Notes: a model not told the origin generated them from the letters alone. Counted from the first letter of the stretch, positions 22,900 to 34,980 are shown. The stretch: 64,000 nucleotides of DNA from Gordius sp. MW1 (GCA_964036665.1 OZ038530.1:19242001-19306000); one strand, 5' to 3'. Numbers and translations are program-made.

Positions 22900-23418
22900 T
22901 TGGCATAGAAGTTGCAATATTTGAGAAAAAACATTCCTATGAAAATAAAATTAACGAGTTAATGTTATAATGATATTTTATAAAACATAAGCATTTATAA
23001 ATAATAATCAATTTTAGTTAAAAGTAAAAATTAATTAAATTTATTAATACCTTATTAATATATTCAGAACTCAACATCGTGCTTACAAAGTGACATAATT
23101 ATATAAATTGATATCTATCGAAAATAATGAATGTTTGTTGACAAAATAAGTTGTTATTAAAAAAAGTTGGTTATTTTTGCATATATAATAAAAAGGCTAG
23201 CATTATGATGTTTTCATCAGTCATTTCATATATCTATGTACAAAAATATGTACACATCACAGCACTCATTTTTAATGTGTATTGCATTTGAAATATAAGA
23301 TAAAGTGTGATGAAACAATCATGAGCTTGATACATTGACAACAATCTATGAGAAACACATGAGTTTGATTACAATTAATTAACTTGATATTGTGTGTGAT
23401 GGTTAAGAGTTAAGACAA
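22900..23418. other. AT-rich DNA downstream of the UBE2V gene
   Basis: No exon, repeat or element end was recognised. It should contain the 3' UTR of the UBE2V gene on the minus strand. Confidence 0.4.
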
Positions 23419-24032
23419 TTAAGTTGATGGAAAGGTAGCACCTTCTGAAGGCTGAGGCAATTTATAATTTTCCTTTGACATCATTGATTTTTTCAATTCA
23501 CTCAACAATGTTTTTAAAGAAAAATCTCTATGCCATTTGTTTAAGCAAGGAAATAAATGTTTATCAACCTTTAATTACAATTAAAAAATTACTATAGAAA
23601 CCTTATAAGAAGACAGCAATGTATTCAAGATATTATATTTACCTCCCCATTTGGAAGGATATGGACACTTTTAATATTTAATTTTGTTACAAATTTTATA
23701 TCAGGTGGGTGTTCTGGGTAATTAGGTCCACAAATCATCTTTAAGGAGTATGTTCGATTTTCATAAGGAGTCTATATTAAAAGTGAGTTATTAATAAAAA
23801 TCACAAACTTTAGGAGGGCCTATGATCATCCCATTCCACAATGTTAATGACATATCATCATCTTTTTGTAAACCCCAGCTTATTGTTCCATCACCAACAC
23901 CTTTTTCCGCATTTTCTAGTTCCTCCAATAATCTAAAATTCCTTGGTATCTCTGGCAAAAAAAATATTATAGTTTTATTTTAAAAAAAGTAATTCCATTT
24001 ACCCATGCTTACTTACTCGTTGCAACTGACAT
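23419..24032 (-). CDS. UBE2V: Ubiquitin-conjugating enzyme variant, UBE2V/MMS2 type, complete
   Basis: Exons on the minus strand: 24032-24017, 23951-23809, 23771-23643, 23568-23419. All introns are short GT-AG introns with matching phases. The sum is 438 bp, 145 residues plus TAA, the same length as human UBE2V2. The protein starts [18 protein letters not shown], then [46 protein letters not shown] and [12 protein letters not shown], the order of UEV1/MMS2 proteins. The catalytic cysteine of true E2 enzymes is absent, as expected for this family. By family knowledge it pairs with Ubc13 to build Lys63-linked ubiquitin chains in DNA-damage tolerance and signalling. The segment between the E2 core and the C-terminal helices ([15 protein letters not shown]) differs from the vertebrate sequence. 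Confidence 0.95.
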
Positions 24033-24594
24033 TGAATTTAACACTGGCTACATAAACGAAAGACATTTAAGTACATATATCAATCAAAGCGAAATTATTT
24101 TTATGGACATTCTAAAAGACAGAAATAAATTATAGTATTGATTGCAATCGCGTAATTTAAGTGGCCATACATTTAGCAGCTTACTATAAAAAATGTAAAA
24201 CGTGCTAGAAAACTAACTATCTGTAAAACAATTACAGGCATTACTTTATTATCAAGCTTCACTCAAAATCCAATTGCGATTTCCATAATTTAATTGATAT
24301 TTATATTTAATACTTCCAAAGCCACTCGTTATCTAATAATGCTTATTATCGTATTTTGTTGTTAATTTTTAGAAGGGTAATAAATATGGTTGTTGGGGCC
24401 ATACTTATTTTAGGTATTAACATTTTTCATGATATTTCTATGAAAATACTCAGGATACTTTTATTATTTCATTCATTACATTATATGTCCTCCTCCCAAA
24501 AGGGAGGACAAGTATAAATGGTCGAGGCGGTCAAAATGTTTTTATTAAAATTCCGCAACAAAAATAATAATCTGATCTATATCATAATCTTTAT

Positions 24595-24910
24595 ATATAT
24601 ATACATGCGAACACAAGCGGTAGAATTCCTTTTTTGGGTAACGTACAGGGTAAAGTAGTGAGTGTTTTTAAAAATCGATAATATTAAATATAGCAAGAGG
24701 GGGAGAGTAACATCGATATAACCCACTGGTAAAAGCCAATCGATAATATTAAATATATAAACTCAAGCGGTGTGCGTGTTGATGTATTCCTTTTCTGGGA
24801 AAGGTAGTAAGTAACATCGATGACTGTTTATATTATCATAAGCGTGTGATAAAGTTAAATATATTAAGAAGCGTAACATGTAAGCAGGAGGATAAACAAA
24901 AATCGATAAT
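24595..24910. repeat. Imperfect tandem duplication with ATCGATAATATTAAATATA motifs
   Basis: AATCGATAATATTAAATATA occurs at about 24674 and 24738, with a shorter form at 24901. Around the first two, GCGGT...ATTCCTTTT...GGGTA/GGAAAG and AACATCGAT blocks repeat in the same order, about 140 bp apart. It lies about 600 bp upstream of UBE2V. No gene or transposon was recognised. Confidence 0.5.
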
Positions 24911-25599
24911 ATTTAAAGGGAAACACCACAGTTAAATACCACACCTCCCCCTTTATCGAGAAGTCAAAGACTTAAAGTCCTAACGTTCCGAAAAAGGTAT
25001 AGGGGTTTCAGTGTTGTTAAAAATCAGTTAAAGACTGAGGCGAACTTAGATTGAGATGGCGATTAAACTTTTCTTACTAAAATCTAAAATGTAGGTATAT
25101 CAAACAATATAATTTTCGAACTTTTTCTAAAAATTTAGCCCAAAGGTAATGTAATTTCTTGTCTGACATCTAGTGCCAGTTTATGACCTTTGCCCTCGGA
25201 TCGACTTAGCGATAAAAAGGGTACGTCATGGCTTACAAGACTCAGCGTCCCCGCTCTGTGACGTACCGAGCAACAGTCTAAAACAAATTAATAGTCACTA
25301 TATGCTAAATCATTATCAAAAGGCTGTACCGTTTTATTTTTATTTTATACCTGCACTGTCAATTGTCATTTTATACATTATAATCGCCACCCCTTTCTAA
25401 TTTAATAGAAGCAAACTTCACAGACCGCCAAATAATAATCAACAAAAAAAAATATGTACCATTATGAATAAGAGTAAACGGGGTTGAATAACAATTTCAT
25501 GTAAACATATATTCAATTTTTTTGTTTTAAACCAACAAGTTTATAGTATGTAAATAAATCAAGTGGGTAACATTTTTATATTTTAGTTTACTGAATCTT

Positions 25600-26045
25600 T
25601 CGAATTGTATTAAAGAATTTCTGCGTAACAATAGATGATTGTTCTTTCTATGGTTGACATTCGGAATCGGGATATTGGGATTTCGATTGGTTTGATGGGG
25701 TGTCTGTCCGGGAGTGGTTCGATTAAAAAAATAGAATTAAAGAATTTCCAACATTTTCGAATCAAGGAGTGGTTCAATTGTTTTAGTACGTAGATTGATT
25801 GTGAATATGGAATCGACGAATTTCTCTTCCTTGTTGTCGAATTCATGAATTGTAGTTGTTGAATTGGATGTAATGATATTTTAAGGAATGCTGTAATCAA
25901 GATTTTAATCTATCGAATTGAATTGAATTCCTTCCCGATAGAATATACTTTATTTTCTGAATACGAAATAATTATTATCTTTCCTTCCGAGACGATTGTT
26001 CTGAGGGTATGGGAACATCTCTTCTGACACCAATTTATTCTATAC
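25600..26045 (-). mobile_element. Possible LTR-retrotransposon leader with primer-binding-site-like motif
   Basis: On the minus strand at 26037-26020 the sequence TTGGTGTCAGAAGAGATG resembles primer-binding sites seen just after the 5' LTR of many Gypsy and Bel elements (TGGTGTCAGAAG...). An open frame of 96 codons (25900-25610) follows in the expected direction but does not resemble a known Gag. No LTR pair was found, so this rests mainly on one motif. Confidence 0.25.
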
Positions 26046-26049
26046 CGAT

Positions 26050-26690
26050 GGAATGGGATAGAATTAAGGGTTATATAAAAGTCTTATAATGTTGTTAAGG
26101 TTAATCTTCATAATTTAATATTCATAAAAAAAAATAATAAATTGGATTTAAATAGTAGTGTAAATTAAGTTAACCATTTGTCAAGCCTACACGATTTTAG
26201 GGATGATATGTATATTGACGAAAGGAGGAAAAATGAATTTTTATAATCACAATAAATGTGTATATAAATAATATACAGATGTTCGCTAGGGAAAGGGGCC
26301 TAACGGTAATAATATCTCCCTTTCACCATACCGCCACTATGCATTAATATAACAATTCTGGGTTATCGTGTTTAAAATAGGGAAGGGAACAAAAGACATT
26401 ATACGCAATAAACATAGCGCAATAGAGAAAGAAAATAGAATAAGCGAAGTATAAGAAATATAACAATAGTTGGCCCGTTACCAACAACTGAAAGGCGACC
26501 ATCTACTGGCGCGGAACTACCATACTATTTGAAATGCTAAAAGAGCTAATATATTGTTTCACTTAAGGATATAACATTTTCATTTGACAAACAAACATTC
26601 AAAGTCAATTTAAACTTGAAGATCTGCAACTTATATTTTAAAAGTTAGCCATACATTTTTTATCTTTTGTTTGTCTAATGACCAATTTAT
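26050..26690. other. Non-coding AT-rich stretch
   Basis: No protein similarity and no clear inverted or tandem structure was seen between the possible LTR leader and the TTC tract. Confidence 0.35.
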
Positions 26691-26700
26691 TCTTACAACC

Positions 26701-27141
26701 TTCTTCTTCTTCTTCTTCTTCTTCTTCTTCTTCTTCTTCTTCTTCTTCTTCTTCTTCTTCTTCTTCTTCTTCTTCTTCTTCTTCTTCTTCTTCTTCTTCT
26801 TCTTCTTCTTCTTCTTCTTCTTCTTCTTCTTCTTCTTCTTCTTCTTCTTCTTCTTCTTCTTCTTCTTCTTCTTCTTCTTCTTCTTCTTCTTCTTCTTCTT
26901 CTTCTTCTTCTTCTTCTTCTTCTTCTTCTTCTTCTTCTTCTTCTTCTTCTTCTTCTTCTTCTTCTTCTTCTTCTTCTTCTTCTTCTTCTTCTTCTTCTTC
27001 TTCTTCTTCTTCTTCTTCTTCTTCTTCTTCTTCTTCTTCTTCTTCTTCTTCTTCTTCTTCTTCTTCTTCTTCTTCTTCTTCTTCTTCTTCTTCTTCTTCT
27101 TCTTCTTCTTCTTCTTCTTCTTCTTCTTCTTCTTCTTCTTC
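26701..27141. repeat. (TTC)147 / (GAA)147 microsatellite
   Basis: 147 uninterrupted TTC units, 441 bp, with no substitution. On the minus strand this is a (GAA)n tract that begins a few bases after the 3' end of the RTE retrotransposon copy at 27143-30450. Other RTE copies in the window end in short AAG repeats at the same place (33944-33955, 48599-48604). Poly-Ser and poly-Phe frames across it are artefacts of the repeat. Real length may differ from the assembled length. Confidence 0.97.
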
Positions 27142-27144
27142 TTT

Positions 27145-27417
27145 CTAATGTTTATTACCTAGGCTGGTGGTCAGTCCTTTCAGCATTAGTTTCCATTTGT
27201 CTCTATACTTACATAGACCTTTCCTTAACTTGTGGACTTTCATGTCGTGTCGTATTTTATGGATCCAGGTAAGCTTGGGTCTGCCTCTCCTTCGTTTTTC
27301 TGCAAAATTTATCATCTCGATTTTCTTTCTGACGTAGCTATCGTCCCTTTTTTTGACATGGCCAAACAATCTGAGTCTGTTTATTAGACGCTTTGTCGTC
27401 CTAGATGTAGTACCCAA
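27145..27417 (-). pseudogene. RTE copy 1, C-terminal segment of ORF
   Basis: Ninety codons containing NRLRLFGHVKKRDDSYV, EKRRRGRPKLTWI and DKWKLML, the usual end of RTE/CR1-like ORFs (RLRW.GHV.RR...RGRP..RW). It matches the end of copies 2-4 in order (RLRWYGHILRR, RWKKLI). The stop is next to the microsatellite. Confidence 0.75.
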
Positions 27418-27755
27418 AATTCTTCTTATTTCTTAATTTCGCTTGTGTTTTTTTTTGCTTACTCCTAGCACCCATCTTAGCATTCTCATCTTCATGGCCG
27501 CAAGACGCTGCTCTTCCATTTTACGTATAGCCTATGATTCCAAGCTATATAAGACTGTTGGCTGTATGATGGATTTATAAAGTGCACCTTTTAGTCTTCT
27601 TGAGATGTTTTTGTCACACATAACGCCTGTCAAGTCCCTCCCTTTGAACCAACCGGGATTTATCTTAGCTTAAATTTCTTTATCTATTCCACCATCCGAT
27701 TAAAGTGTTGGTCCTAAATATTTGAAGGAATCCACTCTTGTAAGTTGCTAATCGC

Positions 27756-28355
27756 CTAAAGAAGGGATGCACTTAGCTGATTTTCATCTGATTTAAACTT
27801 TGTCTTCGTGTATTCAGTTTTCGTTCGATTTACCCTGAGACCAATTTCTTCAATTGTATTTACCCATCTATTTACAGTATTAGCCAATTCTTGTTCACTT
27901 TTGGCACAGAGGATAATATCGTCTGCAAAGATCATTGCACAAGGAGCTTCCTCGCCCAAATCCTTGGAAATAATATCCATTATCATTATGAATAGGAAGG
28001 TACTAAGAGCTGAACCTTGATGGACTCCAGTGATGGCAAAGCCCTTTGTAGTCCCCACCGTTGCTCTAACGAACGTTCTATTTCCCTTGTACCTATCTAT
28101 TATTGCTCTGACGGATAATTCTGGCACATTGTTTTCTTTAAGAAATTTCCACACTAAAGTAGGAGGAACTTTATCGAACGCTTTTTCTAGATCGATGAAA
28201 CACATGTGCAAATCCTCCTCCCTTTCTCTAAACCGTTTCATTAATCTTCTACACTGTTTAGGGCGTCTGCTGTAGACCTCTCCCGGCATAAATCCGAACT
28301 GGTTATCTCGAATTTGAACCAAACTCCGAACCGTTTTTTGATCACTTTTTCCCAC
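27756..28355 (-). pseudogene. RTE copy 1, reverse-transcriptase domain
   Basis: 199 codons with RT motifs in order: DNQFGFMPGEVYSRRPKQC, CFIDLEKAFDKVPP (first catalytic Asp), GVHQGSALSTFLFIMIMD, and MIFADDIILC (FADD catalytic pair). The frame is open across this domain but interrupted on both sides. In-frame continuation upstream (about 28700-28400) carries the finger motifs in another frame. Confidence 0.85.
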
Positions 28356-29638
28356 ACCTAAGTGTGACTCATACGCTTTATCCCTCTGTAATTGCTACCA
28401 TTCTGAATGTCCCATTTCATCTTGTATATCGGGATCATGTAGCTATCCCTCCACTCGTTAGGCTACCCGTTTTCAAGATATTGTTAAAAAGTTTAGCCAG
28501 GAATTGTGCACCAGTATTGCCTAACGCTTTAAAGTCCTATATTGGTATATTGTCTGGTCCAAGAGCTTTTCCTGACTTTAGTTTACCCATAGCAACTTTG
28601 ACTTCCGTTTTCGTGATCCAGTCCGCTGTGTTATCTTCTATTGTATTTTCCTGGTTAATGTCTTCGACTACAGGCCCCTTTTCAATTGATAAATCCCTAT
28701 AATAGTCGTACTATCTTTGTAGTAGATGGCTGTCGTGTGTTAGTATTGTATTTCTCCCTTTTGACCCTTGATTCGCGAGCATTATTGGTAATCTTTAAAA
28801 TTTCGGGCCCTTGACTTTGAGATTTTGTAGATCTATCTTACTCTTTCCTTTGAGTTTAGTTTTACGTTTATATCGTCGACCTTGTTTTTAGCTTTTGCTA
28901 CGAATTTTTAGCCGATCTTATAGCTACTTGGTAAGCTTGCTTATCATTACTATCCTTGGTTTTATACCAAACTTTGTACAATCTCTTATTTTCCTTGATG
29001 CATTTTTGCACTTCTTCATTCCACCACCACGTCTCTTTGAAAATTCTTTTAATTAGCTTGCTTTCATTTAATAATTGTGGTCCCACTTTTCTCATTGTGC
29101 CAGCTATACCATTCCATTGATCCTCACATGTATTTTTCTTAAATTCAGCATGTTTAATTACTTCTGAAAATGTTCAATATTATCCTTTTGTTTCCTCCAT
29201 TGTATAGTAGACGCTCCTCTTTGTACCTTTTGCCCTTTAAGGCCCTTTAATATAAAGTCCATCACCAACAGCTTGTGTTGGCAGGCCAATATTATACTCG
29301 GTATTACCTTAACATTGAACATACTTTAAGTGCGCTCTGTTGACTCGAAAGAAATCTATCTGAGTGGTACGGCTGCCGCTTTTGAACGTTATAAGATGTT
29401 CCTGTCTCTTTTTGAAGGAGGTATTTCCTATTGCTAGGTCAAAAGCTTGAGCAATTTCTAGAATTTTGGTACCCCCTTCATTTGTTAGGCCTAACCCCGA
29501 CTACCGTGATTTCTTTCCAATCCTCCTCTTGATTTGCCTCGTGTCCATTGAGGTCCGCTCCGATAATTATTAGTTCCTCTTTACTAAATTGGGATAGAAT
29601 ATCTTCAGGCTCCCTCCAAAAACAATCTTTTTCCGCCT

Positions 29639-29878
29639 CTAAGCATCCATTTTTGGGGCGTATGCTGATATAACGTTTATCGTGGTAGATTTATAACAAA
29701 GCTGTATCGCCATAATTCTGTCATTGATTCTTTTAACGTCGACGACAGTTTGCTGAAATTCTTCTAATAGCACTATACCGACGCCATTCCGATGCGTTTC
29801 TGTACCGTAAAAATGTAATTTGTATCTGTCACCTATGTATTTTGCTTTTTGCCCTTCCATTTGGTCTCTTGTATACAA
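29639..29878 (-). pseudogene. RTE copy 1, endonuclease-domain fragment
   Basis: 79 codons with YKLHFYGTETHRNGVGIVL and NVISAYAPKMDA, typical of the exonuclease/endonuclease/phosphatase domain of RTE elements. The preceding catalytic QET motif is represented at about 29890 in a shifted frame; the GDFNAH-type motif follows near 29560-29540, also out of frame. Confidence 0.7.
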
Positions 29879-30469
29879 GCAATATCGGTTTTTCTCCTCC
29901 TTAAAACATCTGCCAATTCTCTACTCTTGCTAGTCATTGTACCAATATTTTATGACCCAAAATTTATCCTATGCAAACTTATGTCTTTAACCGCTTCCGT
30001 TTGTTGAGAGAGCGGTAGCCTTCGTTTATTTCCCACATATTTCCGGCGAAGAATGGGAGCGTGGTTTGAGGGGGACGCCCTAACGTTTTCATGCTGCTTC
30101 TTGTAGTATACAGTTTGGTTTATATGGGATGAGGGAGTATTGATATCTCGGCCTTCCAAGCCTGACGGAATTATGTTAGATTTTGGCGCTTGACTACCTA
30201 CTATTCTTTATGATGCCGTCATTTTGATGAATTAAACTTGTCTTTAGACCACTCGTATTGATAGGCTTAATCTAGCACTTCCATTTCACTAGTACTCCCT
30301 CAAAAAGCCCAGAAATTTTAGTCTGACTCTTCACCAAGAACCTTGCCAATACGGTGACCCCACTAGTAACAAATACAAAAATTGTATTTGGCTACCAAAG
30401 GCATAGCTTCTTGGATCACGAGAGTCCACAAGCTCAACCACCACTACAAGGTATTTCTGTTACAACCTG

Positions 30470-30640
30470 GCAGTATTAAATTAAGTTCGCAGTGAAGTAT
30501 TGCTCTCATTATCAGAGTTGCCCTTATAGCCTCGTAAAATTGCTTTTTATTGGCCCGAACTTTGTTTTTAATTTTATCAGGCCCGACCCGCGAGAGAACT
30601 TTTTTTGTCTGATTCGAGCCTGACCTATTATATAAATGGC
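30470..30640. mobile_element. Fragment of a GC-motif MITE
   Basis: GGCCCGAACTTTG, CAGGCCCGACCCGCGAGAG and TTCGAGCCTGACC resemble the subterminal blocks of the GC-motif elements elsewhere in the window. Ends are not resolvable. Confidence 0.3.
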
Positions 30641-31235
30641 AGCTTTTAGGCAAATTCTACATATGAAATTTGTTTTACCTAATATATATAAATTTTTAAG
30701 CTATTAATAAATTTAATGAGTAAAAATTAAAAATCTTATTTATCTAGCTACTAACTGATCAATAAAGTTTTATAAAATAAATACAGTTCAGAGTTAGTAG
30801 GTTAAAAGTAAAAATAAAACTTAATGTTTAAAATAGTTTATACATATTTATAAATGAATGAGTATCTTACTGATCAAAAAGTGATAACTTGTAAGGAGTA
30901 ACTCGCTTCTAGAAATCTAAATTATGAACGCTTCACGATTTTTAAATTAACAATTATTTTGAAATGGTTTTTTAAGCTTTGCTTCGCAGAGCTTCAAGTC
31001 AAGCTGCTGTCCCAAGTCGTGTGTAAAAAGTGGAGGGTTAGCGTCAGGTCCGAAACCGGCTATAAAAATCAACTCCAAAATTATGATAGTTTCAAAAAAG
31101 ATTTTACAAGAAAAGGCTAGGGCGTCCTCCACATACGACGCGCACTGCATACCCCGCCCGTGGAATGTAAAAAATACACTAGGGTTACTGCCCAACTCAC
31201 AACGAAGGCGGTTGAGGAAATTAGTTGTTGAAAGA

Positions 31236-31830
31236 ATGCGAATAACGTGCTGGAATGTGGGAACGCTGACGGGAAAGAGCATCGAGGTCGCACAAATGCT
31301 AAAAAGAAAAAAGGCACACATTGCCCGCCTACAAGAGACGAGGTGGAACGGAACGAAAGCTTAGGAATTAGGAGAAGGATACAAGCTTTTCTATAGTGGG
31401 TCACCAAATCGTAAAAACGGGGTCGGTATCGTTCTAAGCGAATCGTTCAAGGACAAGACGAGGTGGTGGAAGTCAAGCGTTGTTCCGACAGGCTAATGTG
31501 GGTGAAGATTGCAAATCAAGGGGGCCTCCTAACCGTTATGTGCGCGTATGCTCCCCAAATTGGGTGTATGGAATCAGAACGCCATATTCTTTGATTCATT
31601 GGAAAAGGAAACACAACGAATCCGACAGGAAGAAAGGCTAATTATTGGGGTCGATTTCAACGCTCACGTAGGAAAAGATCGCCTCGGGTATGAACGCAAT
31701 CATGGAGGCTATGGGCATGGTCTGAAGAACAAAGAAGGGGAAAAAACTTCTCCAAGTATCCCAAGCATATGACATGGCGATCGTTAACACATATTTTCAA
31801 AAAAAAAGATCATATTGTGACCTATCGCCA
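31236..31830 (+). pseudogene. RTE copy 2, endonuclease domain
   Basis: Starts MRITCWNVGTLTGK and carries EVAQMLKRKKAHIARLQETRW, giving the Asn and Glu residues of the apurinic-type endonuclease active site. A TAG at 31362 breaks the frame. Similarity resumes through CAYAPQIG-like sequence and DFNAHVGKD at about 31652-31678 (Asp/Asn pair). It is followed by NHGGYGHG, also seen in copy 3. Confidence 0.8.
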
Positions 31831-32295
31831 GGCAACATCGTCCCCTTGTTATAAATCTTGACAGAAGAGTATTTCCCGAAAGAAGAAAGGTCTATGAGCC
31901 TCGAATTCTATACGAAAGGCTAAAGGATACGTCGACAAACGAAAAATACCATCAAAAAGCCTCCTGACTCTTGGGTGCAAGGAAGTTGCAAAGGGACGTA
32001 GACGACGATTGGGGGACGCTATCTAAGGACACAAAGGAAACAGCAATTCGTGTTCTAGGACCGACCAAAGGAGGCAAAGCTATGATAGGGAACTATGGTA
32101 GTGGGATCAATCGGTAGGGATTTCATCGAAAGAAAGAAAAATCTATATTGACGGTGGCATAAATCAAAGAAGTCGGAGGATTATTAAGAGGATAGGGACG
32201 CAAAGAGGGCCGCAAAAAAGGCCGTTGCAATAGCGAAGAATGCCGCCTACACCGAGATGGCAAACAAACTGAATCATTAAGGGGGCGATAGGCTT

Positions 32296-33821
32296 ATGTA
32301 CAAATTGGCCAAAATAAGGGAGAAGAAAAGGCGCGATGTCGGAGTTCTTAAAGTAGTCAAAGACGAGAAGGGTCAAACCTTATTCAAGCCGAAGGAAGTG
32401 ATAGAAAGGGGGAAAGGATATTTTAAGAACCTTATGAATATTGACAAGGATTCCCTTCCCGAAATTGAGCCAAATATAAGTATGGTCGAACTCTTTTAGG
32501 AGGATCAAGTTAGGGCACAAATGAACAAGATGCAAAAAGGAAAAGCAAATGGCCCAGATGGAATTCCTATGGAAGCATTGCTCGGATGTCGTGAAGAAGG
32601 AGTCACCACCATGACGAACCTTCTTAACAAGATATTGGTAGAAGAGCGAATTCCTAATCCATGGAGAGCAAGCACGATTATACCCTTATTTAAAGGCAAA
32701 TGAGACCTTCAAGACTGTGGCAATTACAGAGGTATCAAGCTAACTTGCCACTCCTTGAAACTTATGGAAAGGATCTTAGTAACATGGCTGAAAACGAGGT
32801 GGAAATATCGGCTAACCAATTCGGATTTGTGGCCGTCAAATCCACAATCGACCCAATCTTCGTACTAAGGCAAATGATGGATAAGTATGGTGAAAAGAAA
32901 AATCACTACATATGGTCTTTATTGGCTTGGAGAAAGCTTATGACACGGTCCTCCCCCGCGATTTAATATGGTGGTGCCTGAGAAAACAAAATATCCCTGA
33001 CGCATATATACGGCTTGTGAAAAATATTTATGAAGCCTCAAACTCTTGCGTTAGGACGACAGTTGGAGACTCTAAATCTTTTCGGGTTAATATTGGATTA
33101 CATCAAGGATCTGCTTTAAGTCCTTTTTTATTTAATATAATTATAGAGATAACGAGGGATATTTAAAAGCCATCGCCATTGTGCATGCTATATGCCGATG
33201 ATATAGTACTATGCGAGGAAACAAGGGAGAAAGAATTCGAAGAAACCAAAAAGTGGTCAAAGCGCTTAGCTGGATATGGGTTAAAAGTCGACGATCAAAA
33301 AACGGTATACATGGAAATGAACGGGACAAGCATCCCATCGCTAGATGACCTTTTAAGACAGGTTTACATACCTCGGCTCGATGCTACATCAAGAGGGAAG
33401 TTGCGCAACGGAGGTCAATGCCAGCATCCAAAAAGGATGGCTTAAATGGCGAAGTATATCCGGTGTAATGTGCGACAAGAAAATGCCAATATGGTTGAAG
33501 AGCAAAGCTTACAAATCCATCGTAAGACCGATGTTACTCTATGGAAGTGAAACATGGGCATTAAACACCATGGAAGGAAAGCTATTACAAGCCACAGAGA
33601 TGAAAATGATACGGTGAAGCTTGTGGGATACTAAGCTCGATCATATGACGAATGACTTTCTCATGACAAAAATGGGTATTCAACCTATGGCGGACATGAT
33701 TAACGAAAATCGGCTAAGGTGGTATGGGCATATACTAAGAAGAGACACGACTGACGTAAATCGAATACTGGACATGGAGGTACCGGGCAAGAGAGGAAAA
33801 AGACGACCCCGTGTCTCGTGA
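32296..33821 (+). pseudogene. RTE copy 2, reverse transcriptase and C-terminal region
   Basis: Segments in order: KANGPDGIPMEALLG (about 32545), WRASTIIPLFKGK (about 32662), a TGA and frame change at 32701, DCGNYRGIKLTC (about 32713), LEKAYDTVLPRDLIWWCL, GLHQGSALSPFLFNIIIE, MLYADDIVLCEETREK (YADD catalytic pair, about 33186), WRSISGVMCDKKMPIWLKSK, RLRWYGHILRRDTTDV and KRGKRRPRVS. Four or more frame breaks make it inactive. Confidence 0.85.
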
Positions 33822-34205
33822 AAAGGGCAAGTCGATAAAGTAATGAAAACAAAAGAGATTAGTCAAGATATGGCACTCACCCGGTCAAGATGGAAGAAAC
33901 TCATCAAAACAAACCCCACGACTGTGGGACCAAATAACTGATAAAGAAGAAGAAGATACTGTCATATGTCATAGCAACCACAAACGTGCATGTGGATGCT
34001 TCTCATCACTACTCATAACATAAATAATTGGTTGCACACATTATAAAGTTGAAATAAAACCAATAAAGCAGCATTGTCACTAATAATAATAAGTAACACG
34101 ATAAATTTAAGGTTTCAATAAATTGCACGTATATAATTTAATAACAAATACTTTAAAATTCAATGTTTCTAATATAGGGTAAAACCATATTATATTATAT
34201 ATTGT

Positions 34206-34366
34206 CATAGGCGTAGCCAGGTTTTGGATTAGGGGGGGGGGGCAAAACGTTTCAAAGTTCAATTAGGGAGGGGCAAACCGTAATTTTTTTTAATTTTTAA
34301 GGGTTTTTGCATTGAAATTTTTTCGTAATTTGGGGGGGGGGGCGGCCTTCTTTGGCTACGCCCATG
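34206..34366. mobile_element. MITE, CATGGGCGTAGCCAGG family
   Basis: CATAGGCGTAGCCAGG at the left; the right end reads CATGGGCGTAGCCAAAG on the other strand. Flanking 8-mers TATATTGT (34198-34205) and TTTATTGT (34367-34374) match at 7 of 8. Long G tracts lie inside both ends. Confidence 0.75.
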
Positions 34367-34379
34367 TTTATTGTCCAAA

Positions 34380-34970
34380 ATATTTACCTAAACCATTTAT
34401 GAAATTATTTTGTCACAAAATATTTATTTATTACTAATGCTTCGTAACATCAAAAATTTAATAGATAAGAATATACATCCTACCATTATAATGTGAAAGG
34501 TAATGTAAATGGCAAAACAAATGCATAATATGATTTATTGGTATAGAATTTTAGACATGTGTCCTAATGAGTTGAATCATAAATCTTGGCAGACTCATGA
34601 TTAAATGTTGCTTTTCAAACAGTGAGAGGTGCTCTCAAAAAAGTTCATTCGGCAGGTACAGAGATCGCTGGGGTGCTCTAAAATTATTTAGACATTAGCT
34701 AATTTCATATGTGTACTTTGTTTAATTAACTATTCATAATGTCATGTCATCAGACAGGATGGTTTTGTTGCGAAATTTGAAGATATTTCAGTATTACTTA
34801 GTACTACTTTATCAGAACTCATTTACGTTCATACTATGTTAATGCTCGGGATAAAAATATGTAATAAATATACAAGCCCTAAGGGCCAACCATCTTTTAT
34901 TGACAAGCTAACACTAAAATTTAATCTCTAAGCGGTTATAAATTTAATTTTTATTAAAATTGTATGTTTA
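34380..34970. other. AT-rich DNA without recognised features
   Basis: No exon or repeat structure was identified. Confidence 0.35.
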
Positions 34971-34980
34971 AATAAATTCG

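Larger units (their letters stand above)
27143..30450 (-). mobile_element. RTE-type non-LTR retrotransposon, copy 1
   Basis: A nearly full-length but broken RTE element. From the 5' end on the minus strand it holds a decayed leader (30450-29950), apurinic-endonuclease-like domain (29880-29500), linker (29095-28898), reverse transcriptase (28700-27756) and C-terminal zinc-knuckle-like region (27417-27145). The 3' end is directly followed by the long GAA tract, as RTE elements end in short tandem repeats instead of poly(A). The protein is clearly diverged from copies 2-4, so it represents a separate subfamily. Confidence 0.85.
30955..33956 (+). mobile_element. RTE-type non-LTR retrotransposon, copy 2
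   Basis: Near full length, broken by several stops and frameshifts. Endonuclease domain from 31236 (MRITCWNVGTLTGKS, then LQETRWNG), GVDFNAHVGKDRLG at about 31649, reverse transcriptase 32521-33330, and C-terminal region 33381-33820 with RLRWYGHILRR. It ends TAACTGATAAAGAAGAAGAAG; the AAG tail is 33944-33955. Copies 3 (45354-48605) and 4 (55849-56088) are close relatives; copy 1 is more distant. Confidence 0.9.

Noticed and set aside
25173..25400. 75-codon frame with hydrophobic C-terminus as a small membrane protein
   Set aside because: Hydrophobicity comes from AT-rich sequence; no homologue or gene context recognised.
26671..27162. Long poly-Phe and poly-Ser open frames
   Set aside because: They are simply translations of the TTC microsatellite; no flanking coding context.
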